Source of the DNA: DASQWP01 sp050697555
GTDB lineage: Bacteria; Actinomycetota; Thermoleophilia; Gaiellales; Gaiellaceae
DNA: 64,000 nt
Direction of reading: 5' to 3'
Assembly (NCBI GenBank): GCA_050697555.1
Contig: JBOHAD010000001.1
Coordinates: forward strand, 1 to 64,000
Position numbers and translations under genes: made by a program. This document shows, in pieces, positions 47,799-56,788 of this stretch (the first letter of the stretch is position 1; every line of letters starts with the position of its first letter). The notes beneath the pieces are model-generated. The model saw only the letters and a list, made by a program, of their open reading frames with translations. It was not told the DNA's origin and searched no databases.

Positions 47799-50700
47799 GT
47801 GAAGCGAGCATTGCAACGAACCCGTCACCCGCGGCTCCCACGCCTGGGAGCCGCCGCGGTCCTGCTGGCCGTCTTCTCGCTCTTCCCCTCCGCCGGCGGC
47901 GGTCAGGTCTCGACGTACGACCTCCTTCTCAGCGCCTCAGCCGACCGCTCGGGCGCCGTGCCGCTGGCAGGGGCGAGCGTCGCCGACGACGTCTACGTCT
48001 TCACCGGCCCCGACACCGGGACCAAGCAGGTGCGCTTCTGGCTCGACGATCCCGACAGGAGCGGCTCGCCCGACAAGGTCGAGAGGACGGGGCCCTGGGA
48101 CTTTGCAGGCACGGCGGCGAACGACCTGGCGATCCCCTTCGACACTACGCAGCTCTCCGACGGCACCCACTCGATCACGGCCGAGATCACCCTCTCCGCC
48201 GGCGGCACCGAGGTCGTCACCAGCGAGTTCACCGTCGCCAACGGCGGCGGCGGCGAAGACCCGCCGCCCCCACCCCCACCGTCCGACTACGGGCTCGTCG
48301 TCAGCACCTCACCCGACCGCTCCAGCCCCGTGCCCCTCACCGGCGAGAGCGTCGTCGACGACATCTACGTCTTCACGAGCCCCGACACCGGGACCAAGCA
48401 GGTGCGCTTCTGGCTCGACGACCCCGACATGAGCGGCTCGCCCGACAAGGTCGAGAAGAGCGGCCCCTGGGACTTCGCCGGCAGCGCCTCCAACGGGGAC
48501 GCCAACCCCTACGACACCACCCAGCTCGACGACGGCACCCACTCCATCACCGCCGAGATCACCCTCTCCGCCGGCGGCACCGAGATCGTCACCAGCGAGT
48601 TCACCGTCGCCAACGGCGGCGGCGGCGAGGACCCGCCGCCCCCACCGCCGCCCTCCGACTACGGGCTCGTCGTCAGCACCTCACCCGACCGCTCCAGTCC
48701 CGTGCACCTCACCGGCGAGAGCGTCGTCGACGACATCTACGTCTTCACGAGCCCGGACACCGGCACGAGCCGCGTGCGCTTCTGGCTCGACGACCCCGGC
48801 ATGACCGGCACGGCCGACAAGGTCGAGACACGCGGCCCCTGGGACTTCGCCGGCAGCGCCTCCAACGGGGACGCCAACCCCTACGACACCACCCAGCTCG
48901 ACGACGGCACCCACTCCATCACCGCCGAGATCACCCTCACCGCCGGCGGCACCGAGATCGTCACCAGCGAGTTCCTCGTCACGAACGACGGCCCTGCTCT
49001 CCTCGTCGACAAGACGGCCGTCTCGTTCGCCCTTCTCGAGGGGAACAACTCCGCCTCGGAGACGGTCGGCGTGAGCGCGACTGACGGCTCCACGGCCGGC
49101 TTCTCGGCAAGCGACGACGCCCCCTGGCTCGAAGTGACGCCCGCGAGCGGCTCGACGCCCGCCGACCTCGAGCTCGCCGTCGCAGGAGAGGGCCTCGCGA
49201 TCGGCACGTACACCGCCACGGTGACGATCTCGGCCGCGGGCTATGGAACCGCGAGCGTCGCAGTCACGCTGTCCGTGCGCGACACGCTCGTCCCCGACCA
49301 GGTGCACCTCTCGTGGGTGGACGAGCCCTCGACCACTCTGACGGTCGTCTGGCGGACGTGGGACACCGCGACGCCCTCGACGGTGCAGTTCCGCCCGGTC
49401 GGGTCGCCCACGTGGCAGTCGGCGAGCGGCGCCCTTCGCCCCTCGGGCACCGACGGGACGCTGCACGAGGTCACACTCACCGGCCTCACGCCGTCCACCG
49501 AGTACGAGTACCGCGTCCAGGGCGACGGCTCGACGTGGAGCACCGTCTACACCGCGAAGACCGCTCCGGCTCCCGGCCCGGCGGACTTCGACGCGATCTA
49601 CGTCGCCGACACCGGCCTCGTGGGACGCGAGGACGGGCTCGCCACGGGCACGCAGCAGGTGGTCGACGAGATCGCCGCTCTCTCGCCGGACGTCGTCCTC
49701 CTCGGCGGCGACTACGCCTACTACAACACGGACAAGCGCTACGGCACGCTCGACGCCTCGATCGACGCCTGGTTCAACCAGATGCAGCCGATCGGCAGCC
49801 GCTCGCCGATGATGCCGACCTACGGCAACCACGAGGTCCTTCTCGACGAGGGCTTCGAGTTCTGGGCGCCGAGATTCGCCACCCCGACCGGCTTCGACGG
49901 CCGCCGCTTCTACTCGTTCGACGTCGGCGACGTCCACTTCGTCTCGCTGCTCGCCGTCACCGAGACCAACGGTCTCTCCAGCTCGGCCCTCGCCTGGATC
50001 GAGGACGACATCGAGGCGGCCCAGGCGGCGGGCCAGCGCTGGATCGTCCCCTTCTTCCACGTCTCGCCGTTCTCCGACGGCACGAGCCACCCGTCGAACC
50101 TCGGCCTGCGAGAGCAGCTCGGACCGCTCTTCGAGCGACTCGGCGTGAAGATCGCAATCGCCTCGCACGATCAGTCGTACGAGCGGACGTTCCCGCTCGT
50201 GGACGTGCCTGCGGCGAACACCCCGACGTCGACCGGGAAGCGCTGCTACACGATGGACGACGGCGTCACATGGGTGAAGGTCAGCCCCGGGGGCAAGCTG
50301 AGCAACAAGAACGGAGACTTCTCCGGATGGAGAACGGAGCCGCCGCCCTCGTGGACAGCGTTCCGGGACAACACCATGCACCACTTCTCCCGGCTCGTCG
50401 TCTCGGCGGAGGGCGTCATGCGCCTGGACACGTACGGCGTCGTCGGCGACGGCACCCCGCCTGTGGTCGTCGACACCTTCGAGTACCGCGAGAGCTGCCC
50501 GGCAGAGCTCGTCCTCGAGGAGGACGGGCTCGAGTTCGACGTCGTCGCCGGAGGGGCCGCGGCAGACCAGACGATCTCGCTTACGGCAGCCGACGCATCC
50601 GCCGCGAGCTTCGCCGTCGAGGTCGACGCACCGTGGCTCGACGTGAACCCCACCTCGGGAACCACGCCGACCGACCTCACGGTTGCCGTCGATACGGCCG

Positions 50701-51122
50701 GCCTTGGCGCCGGGATCCACAACGGCGTGATCCGCGTCGTCGCCGACGGCTACGTCTCGGATGAGATGCGAGTCACCGTCAGGGTGCACGACCTCCTCGT
50801 GAGCACGTCGCCCGACCGGTCGTCGGCGTCCTCCCTGGGTGATGCGAACGTCTCCGGGAACATCTACGCCTTCACGTCGCCGGAGCCCGGCGTCGACCGA
50901 GTCCGCTTCTGGCTCGACAACCCCACGATGTCCGGCACGCCGAACAAGGTCGAGGGCAACGGGCCGTTCGACTTCGCCGGCACGAAGACGGACGGGACCG
51001 CAAACCCGTTCAACACGAACACCCTGTCCGACGGAAGTCACTCCATCACCGCCGCGATCGACCTCCTCGACGGCCCGACGCTGGTCGTCACGAGGTCCTT
51101 CGTGGTCTCGAACGACACATGA
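47799..51122 (+). CDS. Secreted multi-domain protein with Ig-like repeats and purple-acid-phosphatase-like domain
   Basis: 1107 residues from a GTG, with signal peptide (GAAAVLLAVFSLFPSAGGG). Three Ig-like units (about 43-395) are joined by Pro-rich linkers; then a BACON-like unit (about 403-497), an Fn3-like unit, a metallophosphoesterase domain (about 595-900), a second BACON-like unit and a fourth Ig-like unit (about 1000-1107). Phosphoesterase motifs are VADTG, LGGDYAYY, YGNHE and FFHVS; the last motif reads SHDQSYERT where GHxHxYER is usual, so one metal-binding His is Gln. Activity may be altered or lost. It probably resides in the matrix and precedes a gene with the same modules. Confidence 0.88.
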   Translation: MKRALQRTRHPRLPRLGAAAVLLAVFSLFPSAGGGQVSTYDLLLSASADRSGAVPLAGASVADDVYVFTGPDTGTKQVRFWLDDPDRSGSPDKVERTGPWDFAGTAANDLAIPFDTTQLSDGTHSITAEITLSAGGTEVVTSEFTVANGGGGEDPPPPPPPSDYGLVVSTSPDRSSPVPLTGESVVDDIYVFTSPDTGTKQVRFWLDDPDMSGSPDKVEKSGPWDFAGSASNGDANPYDTTQLDDGTHSITAEITLSAGGTEIVTSEFTVANGGGGEDPPPPPPPSDYGLVVSTSPDRSSPVHLTGESVVDDIYVFTSPDTGTSRVRFWLDDPGMTGTADKVETRGPWDFAGSASNGDANPYDTTQLDDGTHSITAEITLTAGGTEIVTSEFLVTNDGPALLVDKTAVSFALLEGNNSASETVGVSATDGSTAGFSASDDAPWLEVTPASGSTPADLELAVAGEGLAIGTYTATVTISAAGYGTASVAVTLSVRDTLVPDQVHLSWVDEPSTTLTVVWRTWDTATPSTVQFRPVGSPTWQSASGALRPSGTDGTLHEVTLTGLTPSTEYEYRVQGDGSTWSTVYTAKTAPAPGPADFDAIYVADTGLVGREDGLATGTQQVVDEIAALSPDVVLLGGDYAYYNTDKRYGTLDASIDAWFNQMQPIGSRSPMMPTYGNHEVLLDEGFEFWAPRFATPTGFDGRRFYSFDVGDVHFVSLLAVTETNGLSSSALAWIEDDIEAAQAAGQRWIVPFFHVSPFSDGTSHPSNLGLREQLGPLFERLGVKIAIASHDQSYERTFPLVDVPAANTPTSTGKRCYTMDDGVTWVKVSPGGKLSNKNGDFSGWRTEPPPSWTAFRDNTMHHFSRLVVSAEGVMRLDTYGVVGDGTPPVVVDTFEYRESCPAELVLEEDGLEFDVVAGGAAADQTISLTAADASAASFAVEVDAPWLDVNPTSGTTPTDLTVAVDTAGLGAGIHNGVIRVVADGYVSDEMRVTVRVHDLLVSTSPDRSSASSLGDANVSGNIYAFTSPEPGVDRVRFWLDNPTMSGTPNKVEGNGPFDFAGTKTDGTANPFNTNTLSDGSHSITAAIDLLDGPTLVVTRSFVVSNDT
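48285..48980 (+). repeat. Tandem repeat, 372-bp period, encoding Ig-like units
   Basis: The second and third Ig-like units with their Pro-rich linkers repeat almost exactly with a 372-bp (124-codon) offset (48285 aligns with 48657). Many blocks, such as the segment coding for CAGSASNGDANPYDTTQL-like residues, are identical at DNA level, indicating recent duplication. Confidence 0.85.
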
Positions 51123-51142
51123 GCAAACTCGAGAGGAGCATC

Positions 51143-54100
51143 ATGAGCAGGAAGCGGACGCGTCGTAGTCTCCCGGCCGGTGCGGCGGCCCTCGTCCTGG
51201 GGGCGCTGCTCCCCTTGCTGGCGTCGTCCGCGCTCGCCCAGACCACGGAGTACCAGCTCTTGGTGAGCTTCTCGCCCGACCGCTCGAGCGCGGTCTCGCT
51301 CCAAGGTCAGACGCTCGGAGGGAACATCTACGTCTTCACCTCTCCGGACACCGGCGCCTCACGGGTCCGCTTCTACCTCGACGACCCGACCATGGCCGGG
51401 ACGCCGAGGCTCATCGAGAAGCTGGCGCCCTTCGACTTCGCCGGCACCGCGTCGGACGACACCGCAAAGCCGTTCGACACGAAGAAGATCAGCGAGGGAT
51501 CCCACACGATCACCGCCGCGATCGAGCGCTCCGGGAGCGCGGAGGAGGTTCTGCACGGGACGTTCACGGTCGAGCAGCTTCCCGAGCTCACGTTCTTGCC
51601 CACGTCGCTCAGCTTCTCCCGTCGGGAGGACGCCTCCGCCGTCTCCCAGACGGTTGAGCTCACTGCTGACGACGGCTCGGCCGCGAGCACCACCGTGAGC
51701 ACAGATGCCGCTTGGCTGACGGCCACCGCGGCAGGCCCCACGCCGACGGACGTCACGGTCACGGCGGACCCAGCCACTCTCCCGATCGGGACGCACACCG
51801 GCAAGGTCACGGCCTCGGCGGCCGGCTACGTCTCGACGAGCCTGCCGGTGTCGTTCAAGGTCACAAGCGCGGACTGGTGCTCGGACATCTCACCGCTCCC
51901 GTGCTCCGAGGTGCTCGTGCGTTTCCCGTATCAGCTCGACTTCGGAAGCGACGCTGGGAAGCTCAACGACGCCAATCTGATCGGCACGGGCTTCACCATG
52001 ATCGATCCTGCCACGAACGGAACCGGGTACATCCCGGCCAACCTCTCGGTCGATGCGCAAGCAGGGGCGCTCGGCATCACGACGACGAAGGGCATCGCGT
52101 CCGGCGCCGTGAACTCGCAAGACAACGCGCTCGGAGTGGGAATCGACGCACCCGACAGCGTGCCTCTGCTCACGACCACGCTCGTCGCACCTCCCGCCGG
52201 GACGGGGAAGTACGAGCAGGCGGGTCTCTGGTTCGGCAACGACGAGGACAATCACGTCAAGCTCGTCGTCCGATCGACCTCGAAGGGCACGGACATCCAG
52301 TACCTGCTCGAGGTGGACGGGAAGCAGAAGAACTCGATCGCGACCGACGCCCTTCCCGTCGCGGGGTCGAACGTGCAGCTGAGCCTGCGCGCCGATCCGG
52401 CTACCGCCGGCGTCACCGGCACGTACAGCATCGACGGCGGCGATCCGGTCAGGGTTGGGATCTTCCGGGTCCCGGGCGAGTTCTTCAGCGCAGACGCCGC
52501 CGGCATCGACCCGACCATCGGCACTCGGACCTTCGGCGGCATCCTGGCCACGCACCGGAACGGGTCGAGTCCGCTGACATACACGTTCGACGACTTCAGC
52601 CTCATCGACGACTCGTCGGGAACGGCCGGGGGCGTCGCTTCCGCGTTCAGCTTCGATCGCACGTCGTTCCCGCTGACACGCCCGACTTCCATGGCCTGGG
52701 GGCCGGACGGCCGCCTGTACGTCACGGAACTCCTCGGGACGATCCATGCGCTCACGCTCGGACCGGACAACCAGCCGGTCGCGGACGAGGTCATCACCAC
52801 GCTCGGAGCGCGCCTGACGCTCGGGATCGCTGTCGATCCGGCCTCGACGCCGAGCAACGTGATCCTCTGGGCCAGCCACTCTGACCGGAATCTGTCCAAC
52901 GACGCACCCCCGAACTCGAGCATGGTTTCTCGGCTCTCGGGCCCAGGGTTCACGACGCGGCAAGACGTGATCACGGGCCTGCCGCGGTCGATGGCAAACC
53001 ATTCCGTCAATTCGCTGCACTTCGGGCCGGAGGGGAGGCTCTACGTCGCCATATCTGGCAACACGGGTGCCGGCGCGCCCAACACCGCGGACACGGAGTT
53101 CGGCGACCGGGCCGAGCAACCCCTCTCCGCGGCAATCCTCGTCGCCGACGTCGGGTCGCCCGACTTCCAGGGTGACTGCGAGACGCCTCTCGACACGTTC
53201 GGCTTCCCGGAGACCTGCGACGTCCGACCGTACGCCACGGGCTTCCGAAACTCCTACGACTTCACGTTCCACTCGAACGGATCGATGTACGCGACCGACA
53301 ACGGACTAGGCGTGACGGGATCGTTCCCGCCGTCGCCGAACCCCCCGTGCACCGGTCTGGCGAGCACCGAGCCGTGGAACGAGGGAGGCAACAATCCCGG
53401 CGAGCAGCCCGATCTCCTGTTCCGGGTCGAGGCGGGGAAGTACTACGGGCATCCCAATCCCTACCGCGACGAGTGCGTCTTCAAAGACGGCCGCTACCAG
53501 GACGTCGCTCCGCTCCCCAACTACGAGCCGCCGCTCTTCGCCCTCGGCTCGAAGAAATCGGCAAACGGTGTCATCGAGTACCGAGGCGACGCCTTCAAGG
53601 GAGTTCTGCAGGGCGACCTCCTCATCACCAACTACTCGCAGGGTGACGACGTCGTGCGGGTGAAGCTGTCGCCCGACGGGCTCTCCGTCGCCGACTTCGA
53701 CGTCGTCGCTGGCGGCTTCTCCGATCCGCTCACGCTGATCGAGGGTGCGGACGGCACGATTTTCGTCGCCGAGTTCGGCAGCAGCCAGATCACCGCGCTG
53801 ACGCCTCGCAGCACAGGTCGCTGGGAAACCCGCGCCCCGCTGCCGGACGCAATCCTCGACGCCGGAGGCACCGCGCTCGACGGCAAGCTCTACGTCGTCG
53901 GCGGGAAGACGAGCTCCGGCCATCTCAAGACGCTCCACGTCTACGACGCCGCGAGCGACTCGTGGAGCGTGGGACCCGGCCTCCCGGCCGCGTACGCAGC
54001 TGTCGAGAACCCGGCTGTTGTGGCACTCGACGGGAAGCTGTACGTCTTCGGAGGCTCCACCGACGCCTTCTCCGGAGCCGTGGCGAGCGCTGCGGTCTTC

Positions 54101-54718
54101 GACCCGGCCATGTCCGAGTGGACGATGCTCTCGTCCATGCAGACGGCGCGGGGCGGCGCTGCGGCCGAGGAGATCGGCGGGAAGATCTACGTCGTCGGCG
54201 GAATGGACGGCGCCGGCGCGTCGCTCGCTTCGGTCGAGGTCTACGACCCCGCCACCGACACCTGGTCGACCGCCGCTCCTATGCAGACGCGGCGGGACAA
54301 TCCCGGCATCGCCGCGATCGACGGCAAGCTCTACCTGTTTGGCGGCCGGACGAGGAATGCGGACGGCACGACGCTGAACGGGACGCTCTCGAGCGTGGAG
54401 ATGTACGACCCGACAACGGATGCGTGGACTTCGCGGGCGCCAATGCCCACAGGGCGGCGTACCATGGCCGTCGGCGTCCTCGAGGACCGCGTCCAAGTCA
54501 TGGGTGGCGAGCGCACCTCGGACGGCGGAGCTTTCCCACAGAACGAGGAGTACGACCCCGTTGCAAACATCTGGCGTACGCTCGAGCCGATGCCGACGCC
54601 ACGGCACGGCGCAGTGTCAGGTGTGATCGACGGCTTCGTGTACGTCGCCGGCGGCGGGCCGATCGCCGGATCCTCGTTCACGAACGTCAACGAGGCGTTC
54701 ACCTTCGAGGGAAGCTAG
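51143..54718 (+). CDS. Secreted protein: Ig-like unit, sugar-dehydrogenase propeller and Kelch propeller
   Basis: 1191 residues from ATG 51143, preferred over the overlapping ATG 51119 because GAGAGGAG lies just before it and the signal peptide follows (ALVLGALLPLLASSALAQ). Order: Ig-like unit (about 30-150) of the same type as in the preceding protein, BACON-like unit, a lectin-like region (about 250-480), a six-bladed propeller like glucose/sorbosone dehydrogenases (about 496-890; MAWGPDGRLYVTE, ATGFRNSYDFTF, GADGTIFVAEFG), and Kelch repeats (about 892-1190; LDGKLYVVGG, IGGKIYVVGGMDG). The Kelch part may bind polysaccharide. Whether the first propeller is catalytic is unclear. Confidence 0.87.
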   Translation: MSRKRTRRSLPAGAAALVLGALLPLLASSALAQTTEYQLLVSFSPDRSSAVSLQGQTLGGNIYVFTSPDTGASRVRFYLDDPTMAGTPRLIEKLAPFDFAGTASDDTAKPFDTKKISEGSHTITAAIERSGSAEEVLHGTFTVEQLPELTFLPTSLSFSRREDASAVSQTVELTADDGSAASTTVSTDAAWLTATAAGPTPTDVTVTADPATLPIGTHTGKVTASAAGYVSTSLPVSFKVTSADWCSDISPLPCSEVLVRFPYQLDFGSDAGKLNDANLIGTGFTMIDPATNGTGYIPANLSVDAQAGALGITTTKGIASGAVNSQDNALGVGIDAPDSVPLLTTTLVAPPAGTGKYEQAGLWFGNDEDNHVKLVVRSTSKGTDIQYLLEVDGKQKNSIATDALPVAGSNVQLSLRADPATAGVTGTYSIDGGDPVRVGIFRVPGEFFSADAAGIDPTIGTRTFGGILATHRNGSSPLTYTFDDFSLIDDSSGTAGGVASAFSFDRTSFPLTRPTSMAWGPDGRLYVTELLGTIHALTLGPDNQPVADEVITTLGARLTLGIAVDPASTPSNVILWASHSDRNLSNDAPPNSSMVSRLSGPGFTTRQDVITGLPRSMANHSVNSLHFGPEGRLYVAISGNTGAGAPNTADTEFGDRAEQPLSAAILVADVGSPDFQGDCETPLDTFGFPETCDVRPYATGFRNSYDFTFHSNGSMYATDNGLGVTGSFPPSPNPPCTGLASTEPWNEGGNNPGEQPDLLFRVEAGKYYGHPNPYRDECVFKDGRYQDVAPLPNYEPPLFALGSKKSANGVIEYRGDAFKGVLQGDLLITNYSQGDDVVRVKLSPDGLSVADFDVVAGGFSDPLTLIEGADGTIFVAEFGSSQITALTPRSTGRWETRAPLPDAILDAGGTALDGKLYVVGGKTSSGHLKTLHVYDAASDSWSVGPGLPAAYAAVENPAVVALDGKLYVFGGSTDAFSGAVASAAVFDPAMSEWTMLSSMQTARGGAAAEEIGGKIYVVGGMDGAGASLASVEVYDPATDTWSTAAPMQTRRDNPGIAAIDGKLYLFGGRTRNADGTTLNGTLSSVEMYDPTTDAWTSRAPMPTGRRTMAVGVLEDRVQVMGGERTSDGGAFPQNEEYDPVANIWRTLEPMPTPRHGAVSGVIDGFVYVAGGGPIAGSSFTNVNEAFTFEGS

Positions 54719-54728
54719 ACGATGTCGG

Positions 54729-56114
54729 CTACGGAGCCGGCGGCGCGCTCAGGAGGGCGCGCCCGCCGGCTCCGGCGCCGCCCGAGAAGTTTGGCCTCCG
54801 CGAGATCACCTCGTCGAAGACGTCGGCGAGCTCGCGCGTCAGGTTCCGGCGCTCGAAGCGCTTCAGGAAGTCGCCCGGTCGGGCAACCGAATCTTCGGCC
54901 GACGCGGCGCGGTCCAGCTGCCGGCTCAGCGCCTCCGTCAAGCCGTCGACATCCGCCGGCCGGCAAAGCAGCGCACGCGCCCGCTCCAAGAGGTCGCGGG
55001 CATCGCCGTCCGGGACCGCAGCGAGGATCGGACGCTGCGCGGCCAGGTACTCGTACGTCTTGCCCGGGACGATGCGCGCCCGCCGGCCCGGCGGCAGGCC
55101 ATGCATCGGAAGGAAGAGGAGGTCTGCCGAGCGAAGGAGGCCAATCGTCTCCGAGTGCGTGAGGTAGCCGGGTGTCTTTACGACATCCGGCCTGCGCAGC
55201 TCCGTCTGAACGGCGGCACGATCGGGCGGGGAAATGACGCCGGCGAGATGGAGCTCGACCCGCTCGGCCAGCTCCGGGCGGAGCCTGAACAGGCGGTCGA
55301 GCGCTCTGAGAAGGAAGACGTGCGAACGCGCGAGATGATCGACCTGCCCTTCGTCGCCTCCGAGCATGCGCCGAAGCCGCCCTGTCAGCTGCTGGGCAAG
55401 GCCGAGGTCGGTGTGCAGGTAGCCCGCATGGACGATGCGAAACGCATTGTCCTGGCGGGGAGGCGGCGGCCCGGCGAAGTCACTCGGGTCATACCCGTTC
55501 GGAATGGCGTGGACGCGAGCCGGATCGATGCGGGAGAACGTTTCGCAGAGGGCGCGCGCAGCTTCCGGAGTGTTCATGATCACGGCCGCTGCTGAGGCGA
55601 GCCCGCGCTCCATGCGAACGAGTTCGAGCCGGCGGTGAAGCGCTGTCGGATGGACGACCATCTCGTCGAGCGCCCAGGGATCACGGAGATCTGCCACCCA
55701 AGGGCGGTCGATGCCGCGTGCGAGTGCGGCGACGGCGGGAGCGGATTCGAAGGGAGACATCGAGACGTAGAGGAGGTCGACGTCAGCCGCCTCACGCCCC
55801 AGGGAGATGATCCCGTCCTGCCACCATCTGGCGAACCCACTCCGGAGTCGGAGCCAGCGCTCGGCGCGCGCCCGCATGCCGACACTTCGGCGGGGTGCCG
55901 GACCGGGCACACGAAGTACCTCCGCGGACGCGGGAACCTCAGCGCCGAGGCTCTGATCGGTCGGGGTCCAGCGGTCGGAAGCCGGCCCTGGCCCGGTGAG
56001 GACGACCGGTTCGTACCCGAGCTCCGGCAGGTAGCGGACGAACTTGACGGAGCGCTGAACGCCGGCGCCGCCGACGGGCGGGAAGTGGTAGGTGACGAAG
56101 AGGACGCGCGTCAC
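54729..56114 (-). CDS. Glycosyltransferase family 4
   Basis: 461 residues from a GTG overlapping the acyltransferase stop (GTGA). VLFVTYHFPPVGGAGVQRSVKFVRYLPELGYEP is the classic start of this GT-B subgroup; PWVADLRDPWALDE, VHAIPNGYDPSDF, FRIVHAGYLHTD and LLFLPMHGLPPGRRARIVPGKTYEYLAAQRPILA follow in the usual order. It adds a sugar to the repeat unit. It converges with the Kelch-protein gene across a 10-bp gap. Confidence 0.92.
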   Translation of the reverse strand: MTRVLFVTYHFPPVGGAGVQRSVKFVRYLPELGYEPVVLTGPGPASDRWTPTDQSLGAEVPASAEVLRVPGPAPRRSVGMRARAERWLRLRSGFARWWQDGIISLGREAADVDLLYVSMSPFESAPAVAALARGIDRPWVADLRDPWALDEMVVHPTALHRRLELVRMERGLASAAAVIMNTPEAARALCETFSRIDPARVHAIPNGYDPSDFAGPPPPRQDNAFRIVHAGYLHTDLGLAQQLTGRLRRMLGGDEGQVDHLARSHVFLLRALDRLFRLRPELAERVELHLAGVISPPDRAAVQTELRRPDVVKTPGYLTHSETIGLLRSADLLFLPMHGLPPGRRARIVPGKTYEYLAAQRPILAAVPDGDARDLLERARALLCRPADVDGLTEALSRQLDRAASAEDSVARPGDFLKRFERRNLTRELADVFDEVISRRPNFSGGAGAGGRALLSAPPAP

Positions 56115-56716
56115 GAGACGGGCGCAGGCTGCTCGGCGAAGCGCCGAACGACCTTCGCCGGCACGCCCACGGCGAGCGCGTGATCCGGAACGTCCTCGAG
56201 CACCACTGCGTTGGCGCCCACGACCGCCCCCCGTCCGATGCGGACTCCGGGGCAGATGACCACGTTCTCGCCTAGCCAGGCCCCTTCTGCGATCTCGACC
56301 GGCTCGATGCGAGCGAGGCCCTGGTCCATCACGGCTCGGGACGGATCCTCAAAGGCGTGTATGTGATCGGAGACGTAGACGCCCCTGGCGATGAGGACCC
56401 GAGGACCGAGCGTGACCGAGGATGCGGCCGAGAGCACGCAGTTCCCGGCGATGCTCGTGCCGTCCCCGATGACGATCGCCACACCTTCCGTCTCGCGACC
56501 GACCACCTGGAGCCAGGAGCCGGCGCCCACGAAGACGTCGCGCCCGACGGCGATGCGGTCTTCTCCGTTGAGCCGAATCGGCGGCTGGAGAACGCTCCGG
56601 GCGCCGAACTCCGCGAAGGCGTGACCGGCCAGCACGGAGAACCCCTTTCCGCGCGCGCGACCCCCTAGGCGGTAGATGCCGAGGAAACCCGCGCTCACGC
56701 GCCGCCGTAAGGTCAT
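56111..56716 (-). CDS. Left-handed beta-helix acyltransferase (WbbJ/CysE type)
   Basis: 201 residues. Hexapeptide repeats (RIAVGRDVFVGAGSWLQVVG, GDGTSIAGNCVLSAASSVTLG, GENVVICPGVRIGRGAVVGANAVV) and the catalytic-type His in VYVSDHIHAFEDP are typical of O-acetyltransferases that decorate surface sugars. The C-terminal VPDHALAVGVPAKVVRRF is the family end. Coupled to the glycosyltransferase downstream (GTGA overlap). Confidence 0.9.
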   Translation of the reverse strand: MTLRRRVSAGFLGIYRLGGRARGKGFSVLAGHAFAEFGARSVLQPPIRLNGEDRIAVGRDVFVGAGSWLQVVGRETEGVAIVIGDGTSIAGNCVLSAASSVTLGPRVLIARGVYVSDHIHAFEDPSRAVMDQGLARIEPVEIAEGAWLGENVVICPGVRIGRGAVVGANAVVLEDVPDHALAVGVPAKVVRRFAEQPAPVS

Positions 56717-56788
56717 GCCCTGATGATAGGAAGCCGCGCTAACGCCGTCGCTCCCCGAACGTCGAGTCCAGTCGGTTCAGAGCCCGGT

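Noticed and set aside
48285..48980. CRISPR-like or mobile repeat
   Set aside because: The repeats are long, in frame and encode Ig-like protein units with Pro-rich linkers.
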